A stretch of 9,485 bases of DNA from Firmicutes bacterium UBA5454 (GCA_002426555.1 DIQU01000108.1:467-9951); one strand, 5' to 3'; positions 1 through 7,293 are shown, counted from the first letter of the stretch. The notes: a model not told the origin generated them from the sequence alone. Numbers and translations: made by a program.

Positions 1-26
1 TGCTCTCCCAGCTGAGCTATGCTCCC
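1..26 (-). tRNA. 5' part of a tRNA gene, probably tRNA-Val (cut by window edge)
   Basis: Read on the minus strand, these bases give a 7-nt acceptor arm (GGGAGCA), TA at positions 8-9, a GCTC/GAGC D-stem and a D-loop with GG, which is a canonical tRNA 5' third. The anticodon lies outside the window, so identity is a guess. The D-arm (AGCTGGGAGAGCA) resembles Firmicute tRNA-Val from memory, and tRNA-Ala is the main alternative. It lies about 55 bp downstream of hisIE on the same strand and has its own promoter. Confidence 0.85.
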
Positions 27-51
27 ATAAGCTTTTTTAGAGACATAAGAG

Positions 52-80
52 ATTATAGTATATCTTCATAGTAAAGTCAA
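52..80 (-). promoter_or_regulatory. Consensus promoter for the tRNA gene
   Basis: On the minus strand, TTGACT (75-80) is followed by a 17-nt spacer and TATAAT (52-57). The -35 box begins one base after the hisIE stop codon (TAG, 81-83). A start site near 45 would give a precursor leader of about 19 nt before the tRNA 5' end. I see no hairpin plus T-run between hisIE and the tRNA, so his transcripts may read through into the tRNA. Confidence 0.8.
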
Positions 81-740
81 CTATCTTCTTTTTCGCAATT
101 CGCCATAAACATCCTCCAAACTGACACCCTGTTCCACCAATAATACCATAAGATGATAAACCAAATCTGAAACCTCGTAGGTTACTTCCTCTTTGGAGTG
201 ATTCTTTGAGGCTATAATAACCTCAGAGGATTCCTCTCCAATCTTCTTTAGTATCTTATCCAGACCTTTTTCAAATAGGTAGCTGGTATAAGAACCTTCT
301 TTTCGATTCTCTTTTCTGCCAACCACTACTTGATATAGCTCCTGGAGGATGGCTGCATTGCTCGAGTAAACTTCTTCAAGCGAAAAAACCTGCTTTTCTT
401 CTTCTATTATATCATAATTCTTATCAATTTTGTTAAAGAAGCATGAATAGTTTCCCGTATGGCAAGCTGCTGTCGTCTGCTTAACCTTAAATAATAGGGC
501 ATCTTTGTCACAATCGAAATAAGCTTCCTTGATGACCTGGATATGCCCGGAACTCTCTCCTTTCATCCACAGCTTTTGACGACTGCGGCTCCAAAAATGA
601 GTTATTCCAGCTTCCAGACTTTTTTGCACTGCATCTTTATTCATGTATGCCAGCATTAAAACTTCACCAGATTCCGCATCCTGTACAATAGCCGGTATAA
701 GTCCATTATCATCAAATCTTATTTGTTCCAATAATTCCAT
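81..740 (-). CDS. hisIE: Bifunctional phosphoribosyl-AMP cyclohydrolase / phosphoribosyl-ATP pyrophosphatase (HisIE)
   Basis: A 219-aa fusion that performs steps 2 and 3 of histidine synthesis: PR-ATP to PR-AMP (C-terminal HisE), then ring opening to ProFAR (N-terminal HisI). HisI (about 1-105) shows WSRSRQKLWMKGE (50-62), the metal-binding aspartates D76, D78 and D80 in FDCDKD, and the zinc cysteines C93 and C100 in ACHTGNYSC. HisE (about 118-219) has a MazG-like helical fold, with EGSYTSYLF (148-156), GEESSE (168-173) and EVSD (189-192). Length and order match the bifunctional enzyme. The start codon overlaps the hisF stop (TAATG), with AAGGG upstream as ribosome binding site. It is the last gene of the operon and no terminator is visible after it. 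Confidence 0.97.
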   Translation of the reverse strand: MELLEQIRFDDNGLIPAIVQDAESGEVLMLAYMNKDAVQKSLEAGITHFWSRSRQKLWMKGESSGHIQVIKEAYFDCDKDALLFKVKQTTAACHTGNYSCFFNKIDKNYDIIEEEKQVFSLEEVYSSNAAILQELYQVVVGRKENRKEGSYTSYLFEKGLDKILKKIGEESSEVIIASKNHSKEEVTYEVSDLVYHLMVLLVEQGVSLEDVYGELRKRR

Positions 741-1507
741 TATACTGTATCCCTTCTAACTGGTATTCCTTTTTCTTGCAAATATTTCTTAACATCCATT
801 ACTGTCAATTCCCCATAATGAAACAAGGATGCCGCCAATACTGCATCTGCTCCGCCCTGCCGTATGACTTCTACAAAATGTTCCAGCTTACCTGCGCCCC
901 CTGAAGCAATTACCGGGATTTCAACTGCATCTGTAACAGCCTTCATCATTGCTATATCATAGCCATCTCTGGTTCCATCTGTATCCATGCTGGTAAGCAA
1001 AATCTCACCTGCACCTAAATTTTCTACTTCTTGGGCCCATTTCACTGCATCTCGTCCAGTGTTTACTCTGCCGCCATTTAGATAGACATCGAATCCTCCA
1101 TTGTCTCTTCGCTTTGCATCGATAGCAACAATAACGCTCTGGCTTCCAAACTCACTTGCAGCTTCTGAAATAAGCTCTGGACGTTTCAAGGCTGCAGAAT
1201 TTATAGAGATTTTTTCAGCGCCAGCCTCCAGAACTCTGATTATATCCGACAGTGTTCGTATGCCACCGCCTACCGATAAGGGAATGGATATTTGCTCTAC
1301 TACCTTCTTAACTACGTCTACTAAAGTGTCTCTGCCATGAGACGAAGCATTTATATCAAGAAAAACCAGTTCATCTGCTCCTGCCGTATCATAGGAACGA
1401 GCAATTTCAACTGGGTCACCTATATCCTTCAAATTGGCAAAATTAACACCTTTAGTGACTCGGCCTTCATTAATATCCAAGCATGGAATTATTCTTACTT
1501 CTCTCAT
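740..1507 (-). CDS. hisF: Imidazole glycerol phosphate synthase, cyclase subunit HisF
   Basis: A 255-aa (beta/alpha)8 barrel that closes the imidazole ring, turning PRFAR plus ammonia into IGP and AICAR. I chose the ATG at 1507, not a TTG seven codons upstream. It has the ribosome binding site GGGGAG 7 nt before it, and it places the catalytic aspartates at D11 (IPCLDINEGR) and D130 (VAIDAKRR), the numbering known for the Thermotoga enzyme. Phosphate-binding motifs SVGGGIR (78-84) and ASGGAG are present. Normally HisF receives ammonia through its barrel from the glutaminase HisH, but no hisH is in this window. It is separated from hisA by an unusual 120-bp gap, while its stop overlaps hisIE by one base. 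Confidence 0.97.
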   Translation of the reverse strand: MREVRIIPCLDINEGRVTKGVNFANLKDIGDPVEIARSYDTAGADELVFLDINASSHGRDTLVDVVKKVVEQISIPLSVGGGIRTLSDIIRVLEAGAEKISINSAALKRPELISEAASEFGSQSVIVAIDAKRRDNGGFDVYLNGGRVNTGRDAVKWAQEVENLGAGEILLTSMDTDGTRDGYDIAMMKAVTDAVEIPVIASGGAGKLEHFVEVIRQGGADAVLAASLFHYGELTVMDVKKYLQEKGIPVRRDTV

Positions 1508-1510
1508 ACA

Positions 1511-1539
1511 TTGACTCCCCTTATACAATCTTCTATAAT
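1511..1539 (+). promoter_or_regulatory. Predicted antisense promoter in the hisA-hisF gap
   Basis: On the plus strand, TTGACT (1511-1516), exactly 17 nt, then TATAAT (1534-1539) gives a near-perfect housekeeping promoter pointing against the his operon. The start site would be near 1546, producing RNA antisense to the end of hisA (stop at 1628). Its -35 box overlaps the hisF ribosome binding region. No convincing plus-strand ORF follows, because the candidate ATGs stop within a few codons. An antisense or small RNA is the simplest reading, and chance occurrence is possible. Confidence 0.5.
1513..1520 (-). promoter_or_regulatory. Ribosome binding site of hisF (decides the start)
   Basis: The minus strand reads AAGGGGAG just upstream of the hisF ATG (1505-1507), with about 7 nt between GGGGAG and the start. 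This fixes the ATG at 1507 rather than the in-frame TTG at 1528, because the upstream codon would place this sequence inside the gene. Confidence 0.75.
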
Positions 1540-1627
1540 CTCAAGTATTAATGTAAAGACATCTATCATGTATTCTAGGCATTGAAAAATCTTTTGCTGT
1601 CTACTCTCTTTGATGGGAGGATAGGAA

Positions 1628-2341
1628 TTAGCCTATACTTAAAGCATCAGAAAGCCGAATTGCTCTAGTATACAATGCCTTTCCTACAATAGCACCCGCT
1701 GCCCCGATTTCCTTCATCTGCCGTAAATCCTCTAAATTAGTTATACCACCTGAAGCTATGATATTCAAGCCAGTCTGGTCTATCATTTCCTTAGTTTCCT
1801 GCTTGTTTGGTCCGCTTAGCATCCCATCTTTTGCTATATCTGTGTAAATAACTGTGTTAACACCTATATCCTTAACCTTACGCCCCAAATCTAAAGCTGA
1901 AATATCTGTTTTCTGGACCCAGCCTTTAATTGCTGCATTTCCACTGCTGGCATCTATTCCAACTGCTATTCGGTCACCATATTTGTCGACTGCTCTTTTT
2001 AACAGTTCTGTATTTTCTATTGCAGCAGTTCCTAGAATAACTCTTTGAATTCCATAATCATCAAACAGGCGTTTAATTTTATCCAAGGAACGGATACCGC
2101 CCCCTAATTGAATGGGTATGGAAACAGCCCTTGTCATTTTCTTAATAATATCTTCATTGGGAGATTTTCCATCAAAAGCACCATCGAGATCTACAACATG
2201 CAGGTACTCGCTACCTTGTTTCTCCCAATTTAGAGCCATTTCTACCGGATCATTTCCGTATATGGTTACATCCTCTGCCCGGCCTTGCAAAAGCCGCACA
2301 CATTTACCGTTCTTTATATCAATTGCTGGAAATATTATCAT
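1628..2341 (-). CDS. hisA: ProFAR isomerase HisA
   Basis: A 237-aa (beta/alpha)8 barrel that catalyses the Amadori isomerisation of ProFAR to PRFAR, step 4 of histidine synthesis. The sequence shows the two catalytic aspartates, D8 (FPAIDIKNG) and D130 (AVGIDASSG), and the phosphate loops QLGGGIR (78-84) and IIASGGI. I chose the ATG at 2341, which has AGGAAGG (2350-2356) 8 nt upstream. The frame extends ten codons further to a GTG at 2371, but that would start inside the palindromic repeat and has no family support. The gene begins 87 bp after hisB and ends 120 bp before hisF, the only two real gaps in the operon. Confidence 0.97.
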   Translation of the reverse strand: MIIFPAIDIKNGKCVRLLQGRAEDVTIYGNDPVEMALNWEKQGSEYLHVVDLDGAFDGKSPNEDIIKKMTRAVSIPIQLGGGIRSLDKIKRLFDDYGIQRVILGTAAIENTELLKRAVDKYGDRIAVGIDASSGNAAIKGWVQKTDISALDLGRKVKDIGVNTVIYTDIAKDGMLSGPNKQETKEMIDQTGLNIIASGGITNLEDLRQMKEIGAAGAIVGKALYTRAIRLSDALSIG

Positions 2342-2349
2342 GTACTCAT

Positions 2350-2356
2350 CCTTCCT
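2350..2356 (-). promoter_or_regulatory. Ribosome binding site of hisA (decides the start)
   Basis: AGGAAGG on the minus strand ends 8 nt before the ATG at 2341. It lies directly beside the base of the palindromic repeat (2360-2424), separated only by a T-run. Folding of the repeat in the mRNA may therefore affect hisA translation. Confidence 0.7.
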
Positions 2357-2359
2357 AAA

Positions 2360-2424
2360 AAGATCCTTCACTGCGTTCAGGATGACAAAGGCTTCGCATC
2401 ATTCAGAGTGCAACGAAGAATCTT
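2360..2424. repeat. Imperfect palindromic intergenic repeat between hisB and hisA
   Basis: Two 26-nt arms (2360-2385 and 2399-2424) form an inverted repeat matching at 19 of 26 positions, around a 13-nt loop (2386-2398). With G-U pairs, the minus-strand (mRNA) version pairs at 22 of 26 positions, the outer 15 uninterrupted. The arms belong to the GTCATCCTGAGCGAAGCGAAGGATCT type of small dispersed repeat that I recall from many bacterial genomes. A second, single-arm copy is at 8411-8438. The element fills most of the hisB-hisA gap, where hisH would be expected. On the mRNA strand it is followed by TTTTT (2357-2361), so it could also act as a weak terminator or attenuator. Confidence 0.8.
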
Positions 2425-2428
2425 AAAA

Positions 2429-3019
2429 TCAATCCAGCAAGCCCTTTGTCGATGGGACCCCATCCCATTGGCTATTCACCCCAACAGCCTGTCGTAATGC
2501 CTGACCAAGTGCCTTGAATGCTGCTTCTATCATATGGTGTGTATTCCTGCCATACAACACCCTAATGTGCAGGGTAATTCCACCATGGATGGAAAATGCT
2601 CGGAAAAACTCCTCCAGCAATTGGGTATCAAAATCCCCCGCCATAGGTGCAAGAGCTGGGAATTCGATATGAAGATATGGCCTACCGCTAATATCGAGAC
2701 TGACTGTGGCAAGTGATTCATCCATGGGAGCGAAAGCAGTTCCATATCTTTGTATATCTTTCTTATCTCCTAGTGCCTGATGAAAAGCCTTCCCTAGTAC
2801 TATTCCAACATCCTCAACGGTATGATGTCCGTCTACTTCAAGGTCACCCTTGGAGTCTATGTTTAAATCAACCCTGCCGTGAGCAGCCAGCAATGTCAAC
2901 ATATGATCAAAAAATCCGATTCCTGTTATGCAATTCACTTCACCATTCCCATCCAGCTGAATACTGACAGCTACCCGGGTTTCCGTGGTATTTCGCTCTG
3001 CTTTTCCTAGCCGCTCCAT
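2429..3019 (-). CDS. hisB: Imidazoleglycerol-phosphate dehydratase HisB
   Basis: A 196-aa single-function dehydratase that converts IGP to imidazole acetol phosphate using manganese. The metal-binding motifs are GIGFFDHML (33-41), DGHHTVED (63-70) and NTHHMIEAAFKA (159-170). The C-terminus STKG is typical and the length is normal for the stand-alone enzyme. The N-terminal histidinol phosphatase domain of the enterobacterial fusion is absent; the divergent PHP gene supplies that activity. The start overlaps the hisC stop (TAATG), with GGAGGG upstream. It is followed by the palindromic repeat instead of hisH. Confidence 0.97.
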   Translation of the reverse strand: MERLGKAERNTTETRVAVSIQLDGNGEVNCITGIGFFDHMLTLLAAHGRVDLNIDSKGDLEVDGHHTVEDVGIVLGKAFHQALGDKKDIQRYGTAFAPMDESLATVSLDISGRPYLHIEFPALAPMAGDFDTQLLEEFFRAFSIHGGITLHIRVLYGRNTHHMIEAAFKALGQALRQAVGVNSQWDGVPSTKGLLD

Positions 3020-4095
3020 TACCAGCCCTCCATCTCAGATAGTATTTCCGCAAAACTGTGAAGAATATATTTGTTGTCCTCAGATCTGCCTACAGTAATT
3101 CGTATATGATTCTTAAGCACAGGATTTCCTTCAAAATGCCTGATCAGGATTCCTTTTTCGAGAAGTCCCTGGAATACAGTATTACTATCTTTGACCTTAG
3201 CCAGAATAAAATTAGCTTGAGAAGGATAGGGTTCCACTCCACGTAAGCCATCCAATGCTTGATACAGCCATTCTCGTGACTTTATTATTTCTTTTACTCT
3301 TTCCTCTCGGATTTCCGGATGCTGAAGCAGTAACTCCGCAGCCCTTTGTGAAAAGCTGTTAACGTTATATGGAGGCTTTACCAGGTGAATTTCACTAGCC
3401 AGGGACTTGTTGCATATCAGATATCCGACTCGCAAGCCTGCCATTCCCATGGCCTTTGAGAATGTTCTCAATATAACTACATTGGGGTATCTGTTTATCA
3501 TTGGAAGCATGGATTCTCCGTGGAACTCATAATAAGCCTCATCAACAACGACAACCCCATCAAACCATCGTGCAACCGTAGCAATATCGGAAACCGACAT
3601 GGTGCTTCCTGCTGGGTTGTTAGGTGTGCAAATATGAAGAATTTTGGGATTGTGGGCAATTATGGCTTGCTCTATTACTGATAGTGAATATTGAAACCTT
3701 TTATTCAAATGATACTCAATGGGTATTGCCCCTGCCAAGCGGGTATAATAGTTAACCATACTAAACCCTGGGGATGGGCATAAAACCTTGTCTCCCGGGT
3801 TGGCAAAGGCTGTTGTCACAATATTGATTAACTCATCTGAGCCATTTCCTATAAGTATATTGCCTTGTTCTACTTCCAGCTGCTGAGCCAATACATCCCT
3901 AAGTGAATCTGCATTTGAATCAGGGTAAAGCTGATAATCGTTGCCGTTAAGCAGTTCAGCAGCCAATTGTGCCCTTATTTCCAGAGGAATTGGATAGGGA
4001 CTTTCATTGGCATTTAATTTCAGTGTGTAATTTTGCTGGTCTGCCTCGTAGGCTTTAAGGCCTCTTAGGTCATTACGCAGGTATTCAAACGTCAT
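3019..4095 (-). CDS. hisC: Histidinol-phosphate aminotransferase HisC
   Basis: A 358-aa fold-type I PLP enzyme that transfers the amino group from glutamate to imidazole acetol phosphate. Visible motifs are KLNANESPYP (26-35), NGSDELI (84-90), TPNNPAG (157-163), VVDEAYYEF (183-191), the Schiff-base lysine K214 in RTFSKAMGMAGLRVGY, and an RITVG motif near the C-terminus (332-336). Length is usual for the family. The ATG overlaps the end of hisD by 11 nt, preceded by GAGG about 10 nt upstream, and the stop overlaps hisB by one base. It belongs to the HisC branch of the class I/II aminotransferases. Some relatives also act on aromatic amino acids, but the operon context makes the histidine role nearly certain. 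Confidence 0.97.
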   Translation of the reverse strand: MTFEYLRNDLRGLKAYEADQQNYTLKLNANESPYPIPLEIRAQLAAELLNGNDYQLYPDSNADSLRDVLAQQLEVEQGNILIGNGSDELINIVTTAFANPGDKVLCPSPGFSMVNYYTRLAGAIPIEYHLNKRFQYSLSVIEQAIIAHNPKILHICTPNNPAGSTMSVSDIATVARWFDGVVVVDEAYYEFHGESMLPMINRYPNVVILRTFSKAMGMAGLRVGYLICNKSLASEIHLVKPPYNVNSFSQRAAELLLQHPEIREERVKEIIKSREWLYQALDGLRGVEPYPSQANFILAKVKDSNTVFQGLLEKGILIRHFEGNPVLKNHIRITVGRSEDNKYILHSFAEILSEMEGW

Positions 4096-5392
4096 CTTTT
4101 TTAAACCTCACTTCCATGGCGTTGGCATGAGCCGTTAATCCTTCCATTTTTGCAAAGTCCGCCCCATCCTCATAAATCTGTCTTAGTGCTTCTCTACCAA
4201 AGGAAATAATACTGGACTTTTTAACAAAGTCTTCTACTCCCAGGGGAGAAAAGAAACGTGCTGTTCCGCTGGTAGGAAGCACATGATTTGGGCCGGCCAT
4301 ATAGTCACCAACTGGTTCTGGTGAATAGTGCCCCAGGAATATAGCCCCGGCATGCTTTATTTGTCCTAACCTATCCATTGGGTTTTCAACAGCTAATTCC
4401 AGATGTTCTGGAGCTATTGTGTTTGACAGCTTGATTGCTTCCCCTATTGAATCTACAAGAATGCATGCGCCGTAATCTTTCAAAGAAGATCGAATCGTGT
4501 CTTTTAATGTTAGTTTCTCTATCTGCACTTCCAGTTCCTGCATCACAGCGTAAATTAATTCATCGGAATCTGTAATTAAAATGGACGAAGCCATAAGGTC
4601 ATGTTCTGCTTGAGACATCAAATCAGCTGCTATATGGAAAGGCCTGGCAGACTCATCGGCTATGATCAAAACTTCACTGGGACCTGCTATCATATCGATA
4701 TCTACATGACCATATACTTCTTTTTTGGCAAGTGCAACATAAATATTACCCGGTCCCACAATTTTGTCCACCTTGGGAATGGTTTTTGTTCCATAGGCCA
4801 TGGCAGCAACAGCCTGGGCGCCGCCTACCCGGTAAATCCGCTTCATCCCTGCCACCTTTGCCGCAGCAAGTATGGAAGGATGAATATCGCCTTTCTTTCC
4901 AGGAGGGGATGCCATGATAATTTCTTTAACTCCTGCAATTTGTGCGGGTATGACATTCATAAGCACAGAAGAGGGATAAGCAGCTTTCCCGCCTGGAACA
5001 TAAACTCCAACTCGCTCCATAGGCGTAACCTTCTGTCCTAAAACAATGTCTTCTTCATCAAAGCTGATCCAGCTTTCCTGCTTTTGCTTCTCATGGTAAC
5101 GTCGTATTCTGTCTGCTGCCTTTTCCAATATGGAAATCTGCTTTGAATCCATTCCATCATAAGTCAGCTGTATTTCTGCTTCAGTAACCAACATTTTTTC
5201 TGGTTCAGATAATTCAACCTTATCAAAATCCCTGGTATATTTCAGCAGCGCTGTATCTCCTTCTTCCCGCACCGCCTTTAGTATGGATAGCACAACTTCT
5301 CGCTCTTGCTCAGCTTCAAGCTGGGAAGGACGATTTAAGTTGTCTAGTATCCAGTTTATGTGCTTTTTCCTTCCGTCAATTCTTCTAATCAT
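4085..5392 (-). CDS. hisD: Histidinol dehydrogenase HisD
   Basis: A 435-aa zinc enzyme that oxidises L-histidinol to L-histidine in two NAD-dependent steps, the end of the pathway. Zinc ligands are seen at Q261 and H264 (SQAEHD), D363 (VGDYMAGPNH) and H422. The catalytic Glu-His pair is E329-H330 (TIAPEHLEL). Other family motifs are YVPGGKAAYPS (131-141), VGGAQAVAAMAYGT (189-202), VGPGNIYV (212-219) and IAGPSEVLI (235-243). Length is normal. Its ATG overlaps the hisG stop as ATGA, with GGGAG 7 nt upstream, and its end overlaps hisC by 11 nt, so translational coupling is likely. Confidence 0.97.
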   Translation of the reverse strand: MIRRIDGRKKHINWILDNLNRPSQLEAEQEREVVLSILKAVREEGDTALLKYTRDFDKVELSEPEKMLVTEAEIQLTYDGMDSKQISILEKAADRIRRYHEKQKQESWISFDEEDIVLGQKVTPMERVGVYVPGGKAAYPSSVLMNVIPAQIAGVKEIIMASPPGKKGDIHPSILAAAKVAGMKRIYRVGGAQAVAAMAYGTKTIPKVDKIVGPGNIYVALAKKEVYGHVDIDMIAGPSEVLIIADESARPFHIAADLMSQAEHDLMASSILITDSDELIYAVMQELEVQIEKLTLKDTIRSSLKDYGACILVDSIGEAIKLSNTIAPEHLELAVENPMDRLGQIKHAGAIFLGHYSPEPVGDYMAGPNHVLPTSGTARFFSPLGVEDFVKKSSIISFGREALRQIYEDGADFAKMEGLTAHANAMEVRFKKDDV

Positions 5393-6027
5393 TGATATTC
5401 TCCCTCTACCAGTTTTCGCAACCCATCAATAATGACCTTTATCTCATTCTGCCGGGTCTTCAGGCTGACCTGGTTTACAACCAGTCTTGCACTGACCAGA
5501 CAAACATCCTCCAGGACTACAAGACCATTTTCCACCAATGTCCTGCCGCTTTCAACTATATCCACAATTAAGTCTGATAAACCGGTGAGAGGGCCTAATT
5601 CTACAGAGCCATTCAACTTGATAATTTCAACTGTCTCCCCGCGGCTTGAAAAAAAGTTGCGGGTAATATTGGGATATTTAGTAGCCACCCGAATGTGAGA
5701 ACGGGTAATGCCGGTATTATTCCGCTCTGGATATCCCGCTACTGCCAGTTTGCATTTTCCAAACTTCAAGTCCAGCATTTCATACAAAGGTCTGCCTTCC
5801 TCAAGCAGAGTATCCTTGCCGGCGATGCCGATATCAGCTGTGCCATACTCCACATAAGCTGGTACATCACTGGGCTTTACCATGATAAACCGGATAGAGC
5901 CGTCTGGAGTGGTAAATATCAGTTTACGGGACTCAGACCTTACCTCGCTGCAATCAATCCCCAACTGTTCCAGTAAGTCCAGGCTTTTATCTGCCAAACG
6001 CCCCTTAGCCAAGGCTATAGTTATCAT
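5389..6027 (-). CDS. hisG: ATP phosphoribosyltransferase, short-form catalytic subunit HisG
   Basis: A 212-aa enzyme that joins PRPP and ATP to form phosphoribosyl-ATP, the committed step of histidine synthesis. The PRPP-binding segment is at 149-168 (GLSDLIVDIVESGRTLVENG), with the acidic/Ser-Gly-Arg-Thr loop intact. The N-terminal ALAKGRL motif (5-11) and GIAGKDTL (67-74) are typical. The protein ends where the catalytic domains end and lacks the C-terminal regulatory domain of the long form. Short HisG needs HisZ for activity and histidine feedback, and hisZ is immediately upstream with an ATGA overlap. A GGGAGG ribosome binding site precedes the ATG. Confidence 0.97.
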   Translation of the reverse strand: MITIALAKGRLADKSLDLLEQLGIDCSEVRSESRKLIFTTPDGSIRFIMVKPSDVPAYVEYGTADIGIAGKDTLLEEGRPLYEMLDLKFGKCKLAVAGYPERNNTGITRSHIRVATKYPNITRNFFSSRGETVEIIKLNGSVELGPLTGLSDLIVDIVESGRTLVENGLVVLEDVCLVSARLVVNQVSLKTRQNEIKVIIDGLRKLVEGEYQ

Positions 6028-7241
6028 TTGAATTCCTCCCTCTGCTCTCCATCCGCTTTCGCTGCATCTGATTGGATAACTTTAGGTATCCCTTTTATCT
6101 TAGCATATTCCGCTGCTGTTTGACCATTGTCAACAGGCAGATATACTTCTACCCGATATCCTTCTGATTTAAGCTCTTGTATCCTTTGATAATCTTCTTG
6201 ACTCGCTTTACGGCTGCAAACGTATAGGATATCTGTTCCCGGAAGACGCTCCAGTTCACTCTGCCTTTCCAATGCGATCAGGATTCGGTTGACCTCAAGA
6301 GCGAAGCCGGTAGCTGGGATATCCATACCAAATTCTGATATCAGTGTGTCATATCGCCCGCCATTACAAATAGGATAACCCATATCCCTGGTCATACCCT
6401 GAAAGATGATTCCTGTATAGTAGTTCAAGCTCTGCACCATACCTAAATCAATGGCAATGTACCTGGACAATCCATATGTCTTAAGAATCTGATATACATG
6501 ATGAATATTTTCCAATGCCCTGACGCTGCGTTCATTTTGAGTCAAAGCCTTGGCGGATTCCAGTACCTCTCCGTTTCCAAACAGCATGGGCAGCTGCAAG
6601 AGATTGTTTTTAGTTTCGGGAGAAATAGCCAGATCCCTCATCTGCAATTCCAATGCCAATTTGTTCTTTTGATGTATTAAAAGTCGCAATTTTTCGGAAT
6701 CTGCTTCCTCCAAACCAGCTTCTTCCACTAAACCTTTAAAAAATTCCACCTGACCTATGTCAATTTGAAACTCAGTTAAACCTAAATTCAGAAGTGATTC
6801 CACTGCAAGGGCTATAACCTCGGCATCTGCTGAAGGCTCTCGAGAACCCAGTAATTCGATACCGGCTTGCGCAATCTCTCTCTGTCCTGTTTGCCTTTGT
6901 CCTCCATAGCGATAGACACTGCCAACATATGATAAACGTAAAGGCAGAGGAAGACTCTTCATTTTAGTGGCAGCTATACGGGCAATGGGCATAGTGTAAT
7001 CCGGTCTCATCACCATTATCCTGCTGCCGGGCTCAAAGAATTTGTACATCTGCTCCTGTTCGATGGATGCAGTCTCACCTTCAAACAAATCCAGATATTC
7101 AAACAGGGGCGTGTCTATTTCATTAAAACCGCTAAGATGAAACATCCACCTTAATCTATTCTCTATTCTTCTTCTGTTGTAACACTCATCAGGAAGAGAA
7201 TCCTGTACACCTTCCGGCAGCTGCTGCATCCATTTATTCAT
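6024..7241 (-). CDS. hisZ: ATP phosphoribosyltransferase regulatory subunit HisZ
   Basis: A 405-aa paralogue of histidyl-tRNA synthetase that binds HisG and is thought to carry the histidine feedback site. Motifs are LPEGVQDSLP (8-17), the class II motif-2 region VMRPDYTMPIARI (77-89), GIELLG (127-132), NYYTGIIFQG (273-282) and GGRYD (294-298). A C-terminal anticodon-domain-like segment follows from about 335. The Arg of the HisRS motif RGLDYYTG is replaced (QSLNYYTG), as expected for a non-aminoacylating subunit. I chose the ATG at 7241 because relatives begin shortly before the LPEGV motif. A GTG at 7265 in the same frame would add eight residues and has an equally weak ribosome binding site. 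It is the first gene of the operon. Confidence 0.95.
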   Translation of the reverse strand: MNKWMQQLPEGVQDSLPDECYNRRRIENRLRWMFHLSGFNEIDTPLFEYLDLFEGETASIEQEQMYKFFEPGSRIMVMRPDYTMPIARIAATKMKSLPLPLRLSYVGSVYRYGGQRQTGQREIAQAGIELLGSREPSADAEVIALAVESLLNLGLTEFQIDIGQVEFFKGLVEEAGLEEADSEKLRLLIHQKNKLALELQMRDLAISPETKNNLLQLPMLFGNGEVLESAKALTQNERSVRALENIHHVYQILKTYGLSRYIAIDLGMVQSLNYYTGIIFQGMTRDMGYPICNGGRYDTLISEFGMDIPATGFALEVNRILIALERQSELERLPGTDILYVCSRKASQEDYQRIQELKSEGYRVEVYLPVDNGQTAAEYAKIKGIPKVIQSDAAKADGEQREEFK

Positions 7242-7293
7242 CGAATCACTCAATTCAATTTTCACTTTAATTTATCACTTTACCACGTTACAG

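Larger units (their letters stand above)
1504..1569 (-). other. Possible 21-codon ORF overlapping the hisF start
   Basis: An ATG at 1569 opens a 21-residue frame (MIDVFTLILE..., ending GVNV) whose TGA overlaps the hisF ATG as ATGA. The junction looks like translational coupling, and the peptide is hydrophobic with acidic residues. However, no Shine-Dalgarno sequence precedes its start and I recognise no relative. It could be a leader ORF or pure chance in AT-rich sequence. Confidence 0.2.

Noticed and set aside
27..80. Rho-independent terminator after hisIE
   Set aside because: The AAAAAA near 37 is on the wrong strand sense for a T-run after hisIE, and no GC-rich stem is present.
2342..2371. 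N-terminal extension of hisA to a GTG at 2371
   Set aside because: The extension translates part of the palindromic repeat. The ATG at 2341 has a good ribosome binding site and gives the family N-terminus.
4601..5041. 146-codon plus-strand ORF opposite hisD
   Set aside because: It lies entirely within the well-supported hisD gene and has no family motifs or ribosome binding site; it is a frame shadow.
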